From positions 496,001 to 560,000 of the forward strand of contig NZ_BDAV01000009.1 in assembly GCF_001612635.1 (NCBI RefSeq): 64,000 bases of DNA, in the 5' to 3' direction. Origin of the DNA: Nocardia africana NBRC 100379. Lineage in GTDB: Bacteria > Actinomycetota > Actinomycetes > Mycobacteriales > Mycobacteriaceae. The notes under the pieces are model-generated. The model was not told the origin of the DNA and did not search any database. It saw nothing but the letters and a program-made list of their open reading frames with translations. This document shows, piece by piece, positions 15,714 through 24,821 of this stretch (within the stretch, counting starts at the first letter, position 1; each line of letters begins with the position of its first letter). A program made the translations under genes and the position numbers.

Positions 15714-16763
15714 TTATTTTCGGCGGCGCACGGGTTCACAGCACCCGGGTGCGCAGATCGCCCCGTTGCGGGTGCAGCCGAACCCGGGCACCGCGCCCAG
15801 GCGCCGAGGGTCGGTCCCGTCGAGATGTTCGCCGACCAGTTCGGCGACCATGCGGGCGAAGCGCGGATCCGGGCCGGGGGTGGCGGCGCGGGCGAAGGCC
15901 ATACCGAGTTCGGCGGCCTTCTCGGCGGCCTCGTTGTCCAGGTCCCAGACGACCTCGAGGTGATCGGAGACGAATCCCACCGGGCAGACCACGACGGCAT
16001 CGACCCCCTTGCCGGACAGCGCTTCCAGATGGTCGACGATGTCGGGTTCCAGCCACGGCACCTGCGGCGGTCCGGAGCGCGACTGCCACACCACGTCGAA
16101 GTCGTCGAAACCCGTTGCCGCCGCGCACAATCGGGCCGCCTCGGCGACCTGCCGGCTGTAGAGGTGGCCGCCGTCGGCGGGCGGTCCGGCCGCGATGTCG
16201 GCGGCGACCGGAATCGAATGGGCGGTGAACACCAGCCGGGCCCGGTCACGCGATTCGGCCGGAAGCCGGCCCACCGCCGCGCGCACGGCGTCGGCGAAGG
16301 AGTCGATCAGCAGCGGATGATCGAAGTACTGCCGGATCTTGGTCAATTCCGGCGCCCCGTCGACGGCCGCACGAGCACGCTCGATGTCCTCGTCGTACTG
16401 GCGGCACCCCGAGTAGCCGCCCCACGCCGAGGTCGGGAACACCAGCGCGTGGCCGATGCCGTCGGCGCGCATGGTCGCGACGGTCTCCTCGACCATCGGA
16501 TGCCAGTTGCGATTGCCGAAGTACACCGGCAGATCCACCGCGCGCGCGGCGAATTCGGCCTCGATCGCGGCGATCAGCTCGCGGTTGAGCGCGTTGATCG
16601 GCGAGACACCACCGAAGTGCAGGTAGTGCTGGGCCACCTCGTCGAGGCGTTCCCGCGGTACGCCCCGGCCGCGGGTGACGTTCTCCAGGAACGGCATCAC
16701 GTCCTCGGGGCGTTCGGGACCGCCGAAGGACAGCAGGAGCAGTGCGTCGACGGTCCCGGTCAC
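15714..16763 (-). CDS. hemH: Ferrochelatase, coproporphyrin type
   Basis: This 349-residue enzyme inserts ferrous iron into the porphyrin ring late in haem synthesis; in actinobacteria the substrate is coproporphyrin III (CpfC nomenclature). Visible family features are LLSFGGPERPEDVMPFL at the N-terminus, HFGGVSPINALN, VYFGNRNWHP, and the active-site histidine in FTAHSIPV. VCPVGFVSDHLEVVWDLD carries the acidic residues opposite it. The cysteine-rich tail (Cys330, Cys337, Cys341, Cys342) matches the [2Fe-2S] ligands seen in mycobacterial ferrochelatase. It is the last gene of fabG1-inhA-hemH, 20 bases after inhA, as in M. tuberculosis. Confidence 0.95.
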   Translation of the reverse strand: MTGTVDALLLLSFGGPERPEDVMPFLENVTRGRGVPRERLDEVAQHYLHFGGVSPINALNRELIAAIEAEFAARAVDLPVYFGNRNWHPMVEETVATMRADGIGHALVFPTSAWGGYSGCRQYDEDIERARAAVDGAPELTKIRQYFDHPLLIDSFADAVRAAVGRLPAESRDRARLVFTAHSIPVAADIAAGPPADGGHLYSRQVAEAARLCAAATGFDDFDVVWQSRSGPPQVPWLEPDIVDHLEALSGKGVDAVVVCPVGFVSDHLEVVWDLDNEAAEKAAELGMAFARAATPGPDPRFARMVAELVGEHLDGTDPRRLGAVPGFGCTRNGAICAPGCCEPVRRRK

Positions 16764-16783
16764 GGCTGATTACCTCCAGGCTC

Positions 16784-17620
16784 TCAGTTGGCCGTCCAGT
16801 TTTCCGGGAACCAGGTGTTGTGGCTGGCGCCGCCGTCGACGTAGATGATCGAACCGGTGGTGCCGGGCAGCCAATCCGAGAGCAGCGTGACGATCGACTT
16901 GGCGACCACGGTCGGGTCGTCGACGTCCCAGCCGATCGGCGAGGCGCCGTCCCAGTAGGTGTTGAGCATGTTCAGCTGCTTGGCGTCATCGGTGGCCGTG
17001 CCGGCGATCGCCTTCGCGGCGAGGGTCTTGATCGGACCCGCGGCGATCAGGTTGGACCGAACGCGCTTGGCCTCGCCCACCTCTCGTGCCACATAGCGGT
17101 TCACCGACTCCAGCGCGGCCTTGGCCACACCCATCCAGTTGTAGTACGGCATCGCCGTGCGCGGGTCGAAGTCCATACCCACGATCGAGCCACCCTCGTT
17201 CATCGCGGGCAGCACCGCGCGCGCCAGCGAGGCGTAGCTCCACGCGGAGATCTCGAAGGCCTTGGCGGCGTCGGCGCCCGGGCCGTCGAGGAACGGCAGC
17301 GCGTCGGGGCCCATCAGAGTGCGCGGGGCGAAGGCGATGGAGTGCAGAACGCCGTCGATGCCCTCGGGCGCGAGTTCGCGCACCTTGTCGGCGAGACCGG
17401 CGAGATCCTCCTCGCTCGTGACGTCGAGGCCGATCGCGGGCGCGATTTCCTGGGGCAGGCGCTTGGCGATGCGGTCGATCAGGCGCAGCCGCTCGGGGAT
17501 ACCGGTGATGATCACCTTCGCGCCCTGCTCCTGGGCCACCTTGGCCGCGTGGAAGGCGATCGACGAATCGGTGATGATGCCGGTGATCAGGACGGTTTTA
17601 CCGTCCAGGATTCCGCTCAT
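16784..17620 (-). CDS. inhA: Enoyl-ACP reductase InhA (FAS-II)
   Basis: This 278-residue enzyme reduces trans-2-enoyl-ACP with NADH in the FAS-II system that builds meromycolate chains. GIITDSSIAFHAAKVAQEQG is the nucleotide-binding start of InhA. HSIAFAPRT matches the loop that holds Ser94 in M. tuberculosis; the next positions differ there (GFM to AFA). The catalytic pair is Tyr160 and Lys167 in YNWMGVAK, and SNLIAAGPIKTLAAKAI forms the substrate-binding loop. The C-terminus is about 10 residues longer than in M. tuberculosis. It follows fabG1 by 60 bases. This gene is the main sign that the organism makes mycolic acids. Confidence 0.95.
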   Translation of the reverse strand: MSGILDGKTVLITGIITDSSIAFHAAKVAQEQGAKVIITGIPERLRLIDRIAKRLPQEIAPAIGLDVTSEEDLAGLADKVRELAPEGIDGVLHSIAFAPRTLMGPDALPFLDGPGADAAKAFEISAWSYASLARAVLPAMNEGGSIVGMDFDPRTAMPYYNWMGVAKAALESVNRYVAREVGEAKRVRSNLIAAGPIKTLAAKAIAGTATDDAKQLNMLNTYWDGASPIGWDVDDPTVVAKSIVTLLSDWLPGTTGSIIYVDGGASHNTWFPENWTAN

Positions 17621-17680
17621 GGGTGGTGAATTCTCCTCGGGGAAACTCGGATGGGAAGTCGACGGGCTCGGGCCGCCGGC

Positions 17681-18400
17681 TCAGTGGCCCATGCCCATGC
17701 CGCCGTCGACCGGCAGGATCGCACCACTGATGTAGGAGGCGTCGTCGGAGGCCAGGAAGCTGATCGCCGCGGCGACCTCCTCGGGCAGGCCGATGCGGCC
17801 CGCGGGGATCGCCTTCAGCGCCATCTCGCGCATGTCTTCCGTCATGTCCTGACGGGTCATGTCGGTGTCGATCAGGCCGGGCGCCACCACGTTGGCGGTG
17901 ATGTTGCGTGAGCCGATCTCGCGGGTGATCGCGCGCGCCATGCCGACCAGGCCGGCCTTGGCGGCGGCGTAGTTCACCTGACCGGGAACACCCGTCTGGC
18001 CCACGACCGAACCCAGGAAGATGATGCGCCCGAAGCGGGCCCGCAGCATCGCCCGGTTCGCGCGCTTGGCGCAGCGCCACGCACCGGTCAGGTTGGCGTC
18101 GATGACCCGGGTGAACTGCTCCTCGCTCATCCGCATGAGCAGGGTGTTGTCCACGATGCCGGCGTTGGCCACCAGCACCTCGACCGCGCCCTGCTTGGCC
18201 TCGACCTCACTGAAGGCCGAATCGATCGAATCCGAGTCCGTCACATCGCATTTCACGCCCAGAAGACCTTCCGGCGCGCCCGATCCACGATGGGTGACGG
18301 CAACCTTGTGCCCGTCGGCGGCCAGCCGCTGGGCCACCGCGAGACCGATACCGCGGTTGCCACCGGTCACCAGGACCGATCGGGAAGTGAAGTTCGACAT
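17681..18400 (-). CDS. fabG1: 3-oxoacyl-ACP reductase FabG1 (MabA)
   Basis: This 239-residue SDR reduces 3-oxoacyl-ACP with NADPH in FAS-II. It carries RSVLVTGGNRGIGLAVAQRL, identical in pattern to MabA, the NAG motif in LVANAGIVDN, Tyr144 and Lys148 in NYAAAKAG, and the C-terminus VDGGMGMGH that is typical of MabA. The start at 18400 (MSNFTSRS) gives a shorter N-terminus than the mycobacterial protein. The frame continues upstream, but that stretch overlaps the VWA gene and looks non-coding. It is the first gene of fabG1-inhA-hemH. The Rv1482c counterpart found upstream in M. tuberculosis is absent, and the VWA gene ends only 56 bases away. Confidence 0.93.
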   Translation of the reverse strand: MSNFTSRSVLVTGGNRGIGLAVAQRLAADGHKVAVTHRGSGAPEGLLGVKCDVTDSDSIDSAFSEVEAKQGAVEVLVANAGIVDNTLLMRMSEEQFTRVIDANLTGAWRCAKRANRAMLRARFGRIIFLGSVVGQTGVPGQVNYAAAKAGLVGMARAITREIGSRNITANVVAPGLIDTDMTRQDMTEDMREMALKAIPAGRIGLPEEVAAAISFLASDDASYISGAILPVDGGMGMGH

Positions 18401-18456
18401 GAATGTCAACCTATCTGTTCGAGTTCGACTGTCGTGGCCGGGTTGCGCGGTACCCG

Positions 18457-19461
18457 TTATGGCAGGCGTTGACGATAGACCAAACCGCCCACGACACCCG
18501 CAGCGGTCAGCAGCAGGCCCAGCAGCAGCCACGGCCGGGAGGCGTCACCCATCTGCATCTCGTAGCCGATCTGCTTGTCCAGGGTGTCGTAGACGGCGCT
18601 GAGTTCTTCCAGCGTGGAGGCGGTGTAGAAGTCGCCGCCGGAGATCTTGGCGATCTCGCGCAAGGAGTCGTCGTCGACCGGTACCCGGACGCGCTGGGAG
18701 CCCTTGCCGTCCTGATCCGGGATCTCGACCGACCCCCAGGTGGTGCCGAAGGAGATGGTCGACACCGGGACGCCCTTCTGCTTGGCGACCCGTGCCGCGA
18801 CGAAGCCGTGGCGAGGGTTGTCGACGTCCTTGTCGTCGGGCACGGTCTGCTTGCCGTCGGACATCAGCACGATCCGCGCGGGGGGCGGCGTCTGCGCCCC
18901 GCCCAGCACCGAGGCGAGCGTGTCGATGGCCTGCAGGGCGCTGAAGATGCCCTCACCGGTGGCGGTGCGTTCGGCGAGCTTCATATTGTTGATCGCCGCC
19001 TTCATCGCCTCCCGGTTGGTCGTCGGCGAGACCTGCACCGACGCGGTACCGGCGAAGGTCACCAAGCCCAGGTTGATGCCCGGGGTGAGACCGTCCACGA
19101 AATCCGTCGCCGCCTTCTTCGCGACCTGGATCCGGGACGGCGGCACATCGGTGGCCTCCATCGACAACGACACGTCGATCACCAGCATGACCGTGGCCCG
19201 GTTGCGCGGCACCTTCTTGGCCGCCTGGGGACCCGCCGCGGCGACCGTCAGCAGGGCCAGGCCCACCAGCATCAGTGCCACCGGCGCGTGCCGCCAGTTG
19301 CTGGGACGCTTGGGCGCCACCTTCTCGAGGGTCTCCATGTTGGAGAACCGCAGCATGTGCCGTTTGCGCCGCCGCTGGACCAGCACGTAGAGCAGCGCGA
19401 TCGCGGCGACGACGATGAGGAATATCAGCCAGATCGCGGACGTGAAATGCGAAATACTCAC
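18457..19461 (-). CDS. VWA-domain membrane protein (Rv1481-like)
   Basis: This 334-residue protein has an N-terminal helix (residues 8-28), a second near 60-80, a von Willebrand A domain with MIDAS motif DVSLSM, and a final helix before the C-terminus (LLLGLLLTAAGVVGGLVY). It is the BatA/Rv1481 type that works with MoxR ATPases. These systems are thought to act as chaperones or metal insertases for envelope proteins; the client is unknown. It starts with GTG, which overlaps the TGA of the DUF58 gene in a GTGA arrangement. The order moxR-DUF58-VWA is the standard operon. Confidence 0.9.
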   Translation of the reverse strand: MSISHFTSAIWLIFLIVVAAIALLYVLVQRRRKRHMLRFSNMETLEKVAPKRPSNWRHAPVALMLVGLALLTVAAAGPQAAKKVPRNRATVMLVIDVSLSMEATDVPPSRIQVAKKAATDFVDGLTPGINLGLVTFAGTASVQVSPTTNREAMKAAINNMKLAERTATGEGIFSALQAIDTLASVLGGAQTPPPARIVLMSDGKQTVPDDKDVDNPRHGFVAARVAKQKGVPVSTISFGTTWGSVEIPDQDGKGSQRVRVPVDDDSLREIAKISGGDFYTASTLEELSAVYDTLDKQIGYEMQMGDASRPWLLLGLLLTAAGVVGGLVYRQRLP

Positions 19462-20465
19462 TGTCGGGGCACCCGCCCGGTCGGGGCGCCGAAGGTGTGG
19501 CGCCGAGTGGACACGAAACGGACCACGTCGGCGATCCAGTCACGATCGGTCCGCAGCGTCATCACCGGCGCGCCGCAACTGCGCAGCGCCGCCTCGACCT
19601 GTTCGCGATGCTGCTGGGCAGCACGGCCGAAGTCGGCGCGCAGGGTGGGAGTGACGGTGAATTCGCGGGTGCGGCCGGTTTCGGGATCGTGGAGCACCAC
19701 GTCGCCGACGTCGGGCAGATCCAGATCCAGCGGATCGAGGATCTCCACACCGAGCAGATCGTGACGGCCGGAGATCGCGCGCAGCGAACGCTGCCAGTCG
19801 ATCTCGCCGAGGAAGTCCGAAATAACAACGGCCAGACCGCGTTTGCGCTGCGGCCGGCGCAACGACTCGATGGCGCCGCGCAGATCGCCGCGCACGCCGT
19901 CGCTCGCATGGGGGGTGGTGGCGATGCTGCGCAGCAGCGACTGGGCGTGCACCCGTCCGGTGCGGGCCGGAATGCGATACAGCCGTTCGCCGTTGGCGAC
20001 GACCGCGCCGATCCGGTTACCGCCGCCACTGGTCAGATGCGTCACCGCGGCGGCAGCCGCGACCACCAGATCGCGCTTCTGGCACAGCGCGGTGCCGAAG
20101 TCCAGACTGGCCGACAGGTCGACCACGAGCCAGGTCTCGAGCTCCCGGTCGGCGATCATCTGCCGCACGTGCGGATGGGTCGTACGCGCGGTGACCGACC
20201 AATCCATCTGGCGCACATCGTCGCCCGGCTGATACATCCGCGCGTCCCCGGGCTCGGAGCCGGGGCCGGGGATCAGCCCGAGATGATCGCCGTGCAGGAC
20301 GCCGTCGAGGCGGCGGCGCACCGTCAGCTCGAGGGTTTTCAGCGCCGCCGACAATCGCGGATCACGCAGATCTCCGGACCGGAACGACGGCGGCGCACTG
20401 TCGTGATGGGCGGGGAGGTGAGCTGAGTTCGTCACTGGCGCAACCGAATCCGATGCCCCGCTCAC
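19458..20465 (-). CDS. DUF58 protein (Rv1480-like, MoxR partner)
   Basis: This 335-residue protein has the DUF58 signature GSEPGDARMYQPGDDVRQMDWSV-like segment near residues 69-91 (read as PGDDVRQMDW), then a VWA-like fold with DLSASLDFG and VVISDFLGEIDW. DUF58 proteins always accompany MoxR ATPases and probably bridge ATPase and substrate. It starts at GTG 20465, overlapping the stop of moxR by 4 bases, and its own stop overlaps the start of the VWA gene, so all three are translationally coupled. The first 25 residues are low-complexity and the true start might be slightly downstream. Confidence 0.88.
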   Translation of the reverse strand: MSGASDSVAPVTNSAHLPAHHDSAPPSFRSGDLRDPRLSAALKTLELTVRRRLDGVLHGDHLGLIPGPGSEPGDARMYQPGDDVRQMDWSVTARTTHPHVRQMIADRELETWLVVDLSASLDFGTALCQKRDLVVAAAAAVTHLTSGGGNRIGAVVANGERLYRIPARTGRVHAQSLLRSIATTPHASDGVRGDLRGAIESLRRPQRKRGLAVVISDFLGEIDWQRSLRAISGRHDLLGVEILDPLDLDLPDVGDVVLHDPETGRTREFTVTPTLRADFGRAAQQHREQVEAALRSCGAPVMTLRTDRDWIADVVRFVSTRRHTFGAPTGRVPRQ

Positions 20466-21661
20466 TGGCGCTGCGGCTGCCCGGCGCCCTGACCGTTCTG
20501 CGGCTGACCGGCCGGATGCGGGGCGATGGGCTGCGGCGCGGCAGCCTGCGGGCCCGGGGCCGGCATCGGCGCCGGACCGCCGGGGGCGGGTGCGTTGGCC
20601 TGGGTGGCGACCTGCGGCAGCCCGACGGTCTGCAGGACCCGGCGGATCACGTCGTCGGGGCTCACCTCGTCGGCCAGCGCGTCGTAGGACAGCACGAGGC
20701 GGTGGCGCAGCACATCCGGAACCACCTCGACCACGTCCTGCGGCACCACGTAATCGCGGCCGCGGATCAGCGCGACCGCGCGGGCGGCGGCGATGATGCC
20801 GAGGCTGGCACGTGGCGAGGCGCCGTAGGCGATCCAGCCCGCGACGTCCTCGAGCCCGAATTCGGCCGGCTTGCGGGTCGCGGCGATGACGCGCACGACG
20901 TAGTCGACCAGGGCGTGGTGGACGAAGGTGTTGGCGGCCAGCTTCTGCAGCCGGATCAGTTCGGCAGGCTCCAGGATCTGCTTGGGTTCCGGCGGGGTCA
21001 CACCCATCCGGTAGATGATCTCGCGCTCCTCCTCGACCGTCGGATAGTCGACGACGACCTTGAACAGGAAGCGGTCGCGCTGCGCCTCGGGCAGCGGGTA
21101 CACACCCTCGCTCTCGATCGGGTTCTGGGTCGCCATGACCAGGAACGGATCGGGCATGGGGTAGGTCTTGCCGCCGATCGACACGTGCCGCTCGGCCATG
21201 ACCTCGAGCAGCGCCGACTGCACCTTCGCGGGCGCGCGGTTGATCTCGTCGGCGAGGACGAAGTTGGCGACCACCGGACCGAGTTCGGTATCGAACTCCT
21301 CGCGGCCCTGCCGGTAGATGCGGGTACCGATGAGATCGGTGGGCACCAGGTCGGGGGTGAACTGCACGCGCGAGAAGCTGCCGCCGACCACCTTCGCGAA
21401 GGTCTCCACCGCCAGCGTCTTGGCGATACCGGGCACACCCTCGAGCAGCACGTGCCCGCGAGCCAGAACGCCGACGAGCAGCCGCTCGACCAACCGGTCC
21501 TGACCGACGATGACCCGTTTGACTTCGTAGATCGCCTTCTCCAGGGTCGCGACGTCACGCTCCAAAGTGCCCGAGGCGGCCTCCGCCTGCTTCACCGCAC
21601 TCCCAGCGCTCACATCGTCCGTCGAAGTCACCAAACTCCCCGCTTTCGCTTCGGTCTCCAT
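20462..21661 (-). CDS. moxR1: MoxR-family AAA+ ATPase
   Basis: This 399-residue AAA+ ATPase has the Walker A region LLEGVPGIAKTLAVETF (unusual for its Ile where many ATPases have Gly), Walker B FVLADEINRAP, sensor 1 ATQNPIE, and ALLEVMAERHVSIGGKTY as in RavA/MoxR. It powers the moxR-DUF58-VWA system. A proline/glutamine-rich tail of about 45 residues after residue 355 is longer than in M. tuberculosis MoxR1 and probably disordered. The ATG at 21661 (METEAKAG) was chosen; the frame extends to 21718, but that extension lies in the spacer after mraY. In mycobacteria it follows ripA-ripB; here an mraY gene intervenes. Confidence 0.9.
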   Translation of the reverse strand: METEAKAGSLVTSTDDVSAGSAVKQAEAASGTLERDVATLEKAIYEVKRVIVGQDRLVERLLVGVLARGHVLLEGVPGIAKTLAVETFAKVVGGSFSRVQFTPDLVPTDLIGTRIYRQGREEFDTELGPVVANFVLADEINRAPAKVQSALLEVMAERHVSIGGKTYPMPDPFLVMATQNPIESEGVYPLPEAQRDRFLFKVVVDYPTVEEEREIIYRMGVTPPEPKQILEPAELIRLQKLAANTFVHHALVDYVVRVIAATRKPAEFGLEDVAGWIAYGASPRASLGIIAAARAVALIRGRDYVVPQDVVEVVPDVLRHRLVLSYDALADEVSPDDVIRRVLQTVGLPQVATQANAPAPGGPAPMPAPGPQAAAPQPIAPHPAGQPQNGQGAGQPQRQ

Positions 21662-21821
21662 GCGTGCCGCCCCAACTATTCCAGGTATCGGGCAAGATTG
21701 CCGCAACTGGGCTCGCACAATGTCGCGGGCCAGGCCTCCCGGGCGGATCGGAAGGCACTCGACGGTGTCCGGAATGCACCGATTCCGAATTGCCGTGTCG
21801 CAGCCGGTCGCCGTGACGCGA

Positions 21822-22898
21822 TCAGCCCACCGCGGCCAGGTATTCGGCGTAGAACAGGGCCAGCCCGATCGCGGCCGCCATGCCCGCGAGCAGCCAGAAT
21901 CGGATGATCACCGTGGTTTCGGGCCAGCCGCCGAGTTCGAAATGGTGATGGAACGGCGCCATCTTGAACAACCGGTTGCGGGTGGTGCGGAAAACCGCGA
22001 TCTGCAACGCCACGGACAGAATTTCGGCGAAGAACAACGCGCCCACGACGACCATCAGCAATTCGGTGCGGGTGGTGATCGAGATTCCGGCCAGTAGCCC
22101 GCCCAGGGCCAGCGACCCGGTATCGCCCATGAAGATCTTGGCCGGATTGGCATTCCACCACAGGAAACCGATACAGGCGGCGCCACCGGCCGCGCACACC
22201 ACGGCCAGATCCAGCGGGTCACGCACGCTGTAACAGCCCGGAAGGGCATGGGCGGCACAGGAATTGGTGTACTGCCAGAAGGTGACGATGATGTAGGCGC
22301 CGAGTGCGAAACCCATCGATCCCGCGGCCAGCCCGTCGAGCCCGTCGGTGATGTTCACCGCGTTGGACCAGGCGACGACCACGAAGCACACCGCCAGCAG
22401 GAAGATCACCAGCGGGAAGGCCACCGTGGGCCAGTCGCGCACGTACGACACCTGCCGGCTGGCCGGGGTGAGCCCGGTACCGCCGGGAAAGCGCAGCGCG
22501 AGGATTCCGAACACCACGGCGGAGCCGATCTGGCCGATGTACTTGCCCGTCGCGGTCAGGCCCAGATTGCGGTGCTTGCGGATCTTGATGAAATCGTCGA
22601 GGAACCCCACGAACCCGAGCGCGGTGGCCAGGCCGAGCACCAGCAGCCCGGAGGCCGAGGGCCCGTCGGCGTCGTAGCGCAGGCCGATCAGATGCGAGCC
22701 CAGATAACCGGCCCACAGCCCGGCCACGATGGCGATGCCCCCCATGGTGGGAGTGCCCCGTTTGGCCTGGTGACTCTGCGGTCCCTCGACGCGGATCTGC
22801 TGGCCGAGATTCCGGCGTGCGAACAACCTGATCAGCAACGGCGTCACGGTGATCGAGACCGCGAGTGCGATCGCCGCCGAGAACAGGATCTGCCTCAT
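21822..22898 (-). CDS. mraY: Phospho-MurNAc-pentapeptide transferase MraY (extra or relocated copy)
   Basis: This 358-residue polytopic membrane enzyme forms lipid I from UDP-MurNAc-pentapeptide and undecaprenyl phosphate. All family marks are intact: QAKRGTPTMGGIAI, FLDDFIKIRKHRNLG (the DDxxK aspartates), SNAVNITDGLDGLAAG, FMGDTGSLALGG and the MAPFHHHFEL loop. Length equals that of the M. tuberculosis protein (359). The start at 22898 (MRQILFSAAIAL) matches the family; 17 upstream codons do not. Normally mraY sits in the dcw division cluster between murF and murD. Here it stands alone between ripA and moxR, in the place of ripB. Whether another copy exists cannot be seen from this window. 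Confidence 0.93.
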   Translation of the reverse strand: MRQILFSAAIALAVSITVTPLLIRLFARRNLGQQIRVEGPQSHQAKRGTPTMGGIAIVAGLWAGYLGSHLIGLRYDADGPSASGLLVLGLATALGFVGFLDDFIKIRKHRNLGLTATGKYIGQIGSAVVFGILALRFPGGTGLTPASRQVSYVRDWPTVAFPLVIFLLAVCFVVVAWSNAVNITDGLDGLAAGSMGFALGAYIIVTFWQYTNSCAAHALPGCYSVRDPLDLAVVCAAGGAACIGFLWWNANPAKIFMGDTGSLALGGLLAGISITTRTELLMVVVGALFFAEILSVALQIAVFRTTRNRLFKMAPFHHHFELGGWPETTVIIRFWLLAGMAAAIGLALFYAEYLAAVG

Positions 22899-22994
22899 CA
22901 ATACCCCAACTACTGCCGAACTCTCGGCTCGTGCCGAACGGACCGGCACGATATGTGCCGATTCGCATGGTAGCCAAGATCATTCGGAGGTGCG

Positions 22995-24413
22995 TCAGGT
23001 GATCAGGCGAACGGCGTACGGCATGATGCCGCCCTCACGCACCGGCGAAATCTTCACCACGTCACCGGATTCGGGCGCCTCGATCATTTTCCCGTCGCCC
23101 AGGTACAGCGCGACGTGCTCACTGCCGTTGGCTCCCCAGAACAGCATGTCCCCGCGCTCGCGCTGAGCGACCTTGACCCGGGTGCCCATCGTGTACTGGT
23201 AACCGCTGTAGTGCGGCAGGGAGATGCCGACACCTGCGAAGGCGTAGATCATCAGACCCGAGCAGTCGAATCCCACCTTGTTGTAGTCGCCGTAGGAATC
23301 GGCCACACCGCCGTCGTGGATGCCCTTGGTGGGGCCGTCCTCGTCGCCGCCGCCCCAGGCGTAGGTGACGCCCAGTTGCGACATCGCGCGGTCGACGACC
23401 GTCTCGATCAGTTCGGAGCGGCCGCCGCTGGGCCGGCTGGGGGTCGACATCGACCGGCGTGGCGGCGGTGCGTTGTCCAGCTGGGTATGCGGCCGCTTGC
23501 CCGCGCCGAGCTCGGCGGCGCGGTCCCGCGCGGCCTGATCGGCCGCGGAGCGTGCGGCGGCGGCGGTCGCGGCGGCTTGGGCGGCGGCGACTTCGGCCCG
23601 GCGCTGACGATCCCAGGCCAGGTAGGCCTCGCGCTGGCCCTGCAGGCCGGTCACGGTGGCCCGGGCCTGGTCGAGCTGCTGCTGGGCCGAATCGCGCTGG
23701 GCCATCAGGGCGTCGCGCTTCTGCGCCTGTTCGTCGAGAGCGGCCTTGGCGGCGGCGACCGCGGCCTGCGCCTGCTGTCGTTTCCGATCGGCCTCCGCCG
23801 CGGCCGTGTCGGCGGCCTTCTTGGCCTGACGGGCGGCGGAATCCTTGTTGGCCTGCTCGACCTGCGCGCGGCGCAGGCCGTCGATGGCGGCCTGCTGATT
23901 CTTCGACGCCATGCCGAGCAGATCGGCGCGGTCGAGCGCGGCGGCCGGATCGGAGCCGGCGAGATAATTCACCATCGACGTCGAGCCCGGGTGGGTGTAG
24001 GCGTCGACCGCGAATTCGTCGAATCTTCCCTGCGCCTGGTCGAGCTGGGTTCCGGCGGTCTGCAGATCGCGCTGGGTGACGGCGACCGTGGCCGCGGCCG
24101 CGTCGGCGGCGTCGCGGGCGTTCTGCAGATCGACCAGCGCCTTGTTCACGGCTTCCCGCTTGCCGGCGACCTCGGTGTCGAGCTGGGCGAGCTGCTGGTC
24201 GGCGGTGGCGACCTGATTGATCAATCCGCTGACCTGATTGACCCCCGCATCGACCTGCGCGCCCGCCGCGGCGATATCGCCGTCACTCGGATTCGGAGGG
24301 GGCGGGGGCACCGCGGCCACCAGCGGAGCCGTCACCGTCAGCGCGATCCCACATAAGAGCAATCCCACAGCGACCTTCGCGGCACCCCCGGACCGCCTCG
24401 GCGATATTCGCAT
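22995..24413 (-). CDS. ripA: Peptidoglycan endopeptidase RipA (NlpC/P60)
   Basis: This 472-residue protein has the same length as M. tuberculosis RipA. It has a signal peptide (MRISPRR, hydrophobic residues 14-33), a long alanine/glutamine-rich coiled coil (about residues 45-310) that acts as an autoinhibitory or localisation domain, a proline-rich linker, and a C-terminal NlpC/P60 domain. Catalytic Cys384 is in VGFDCSGLMIYAF and His433 in EHVALYLGDG. RipA cleaves the D-Glu to meso-DAP bond and is needed for septum splitting. The ATG at 24413 has a perfect GGGAGG site. The paralogue ripB, which follows ripA in mycobacteria, is absent; mraY starts 96 bases downstream. Confidence 0.93.
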   Translation of the reverse strand: MRISPRRSGGAAKVAVGLLLCGIALTVTAPLVAAVPPPPPNPSDGDIAAAGAQVDAGVNQVSGLINQVATADQQLAQLDTEVAGKREAVNKALVDLQNARDAADAAAATVAVTQRDLQTAGTQLDQAQGRFDEFAVDAYTHPGSTSMVNYLAGSDPAAALDRADLLGMASKNQQAAIDGLRRAQVEQANKDSAARQAKKAADTAAAEADRKRQQAQAAVAAAKAALDEQAQKRDALMAQRDSAQQQLDQARATVTGLQGQREAYLAWDRQRRAEVAAAQAAATAAAARSAADQAARDRAAELGAGKRPHTQLDNAPPPRRSMSTPSRPSGGRSELIETVVDRAMSQLGVTYAWGGGDEDGPTKGIHDGGVADSYGDYNKVGFDCSGLMIYAFAGVGISLPHYSGYQYTMGTRVKVAQRERGDMLFWGANGSEHVALYLGDGKMIEAPESGDVVKISPVREGGIMPYAVRLIT

Positions 24414-24821
24414 CACACCTCCCTGATCCCGCTGCGGCTCCCGGCGAGCACCAGATTCGCCAGGACTGCGCTGGGCGACCGATCGAGGCGTCGCCGCACG
24501 AGCACCAACGGTCCATCTGCCCTCGAGGGACGCTGGAGGCCCATGTGACACTTCTTCCCCAAGAGTGTCACCTCGAAACCGTACGACACTTCCTTCACAG
24601 AGGAAACATCGGACGACAAATCACAGAGGAGTAATTTCTGGTTTGCTAAAAATTTGCTAACTGTAAATAGGGGTTTCGGGGGGAAATCGAACCGGTCGTT
24701 CAGTATCGTCCCGCGAATCGAGACGTATCCCTCGAATCGGGCATCCCGCCGAGGTGGCAGCTAGCTTCCGGCGACCGCCCCGGCTCGCCCGCGACACGCC
24801 GCGCACGGCCTCCGGAGGCGC
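24414..24821 (-). promoter_or_regulatory. Upstream control region of ripA with several repeats
   Basis: This region of 408 bases has no convincing gene and lies before ripA on the minus strand. Visible elements are a perfect inverted repeat GTGACACT (24545-24552) / AGTGTCAC (24564-24571); a direct repeat TCACAGAGGA at 24595-24604 and 24621-24630; a direct repeat TTTGCTAA at 24642-24649 and 24653-24660 inside an AT-rich island unusual for this genome; and GACACTTC at 24547-24554 and 24585-24592. ripA is controlled by MtrA in mycobacteria, and response regulators of that kind bind direct repeats, so some of these may be MtrA sites. That link is inference. Confidence 0.55.

Noticed and set aside
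24414..24640. Possible cyclic di-AMP (ydaO) riboswitch before ripA
   Set aside because: Such riboswitches precede wall hydrolase genes in many actinobacteria, but the conserved core segments could not be found on the minus strand here.
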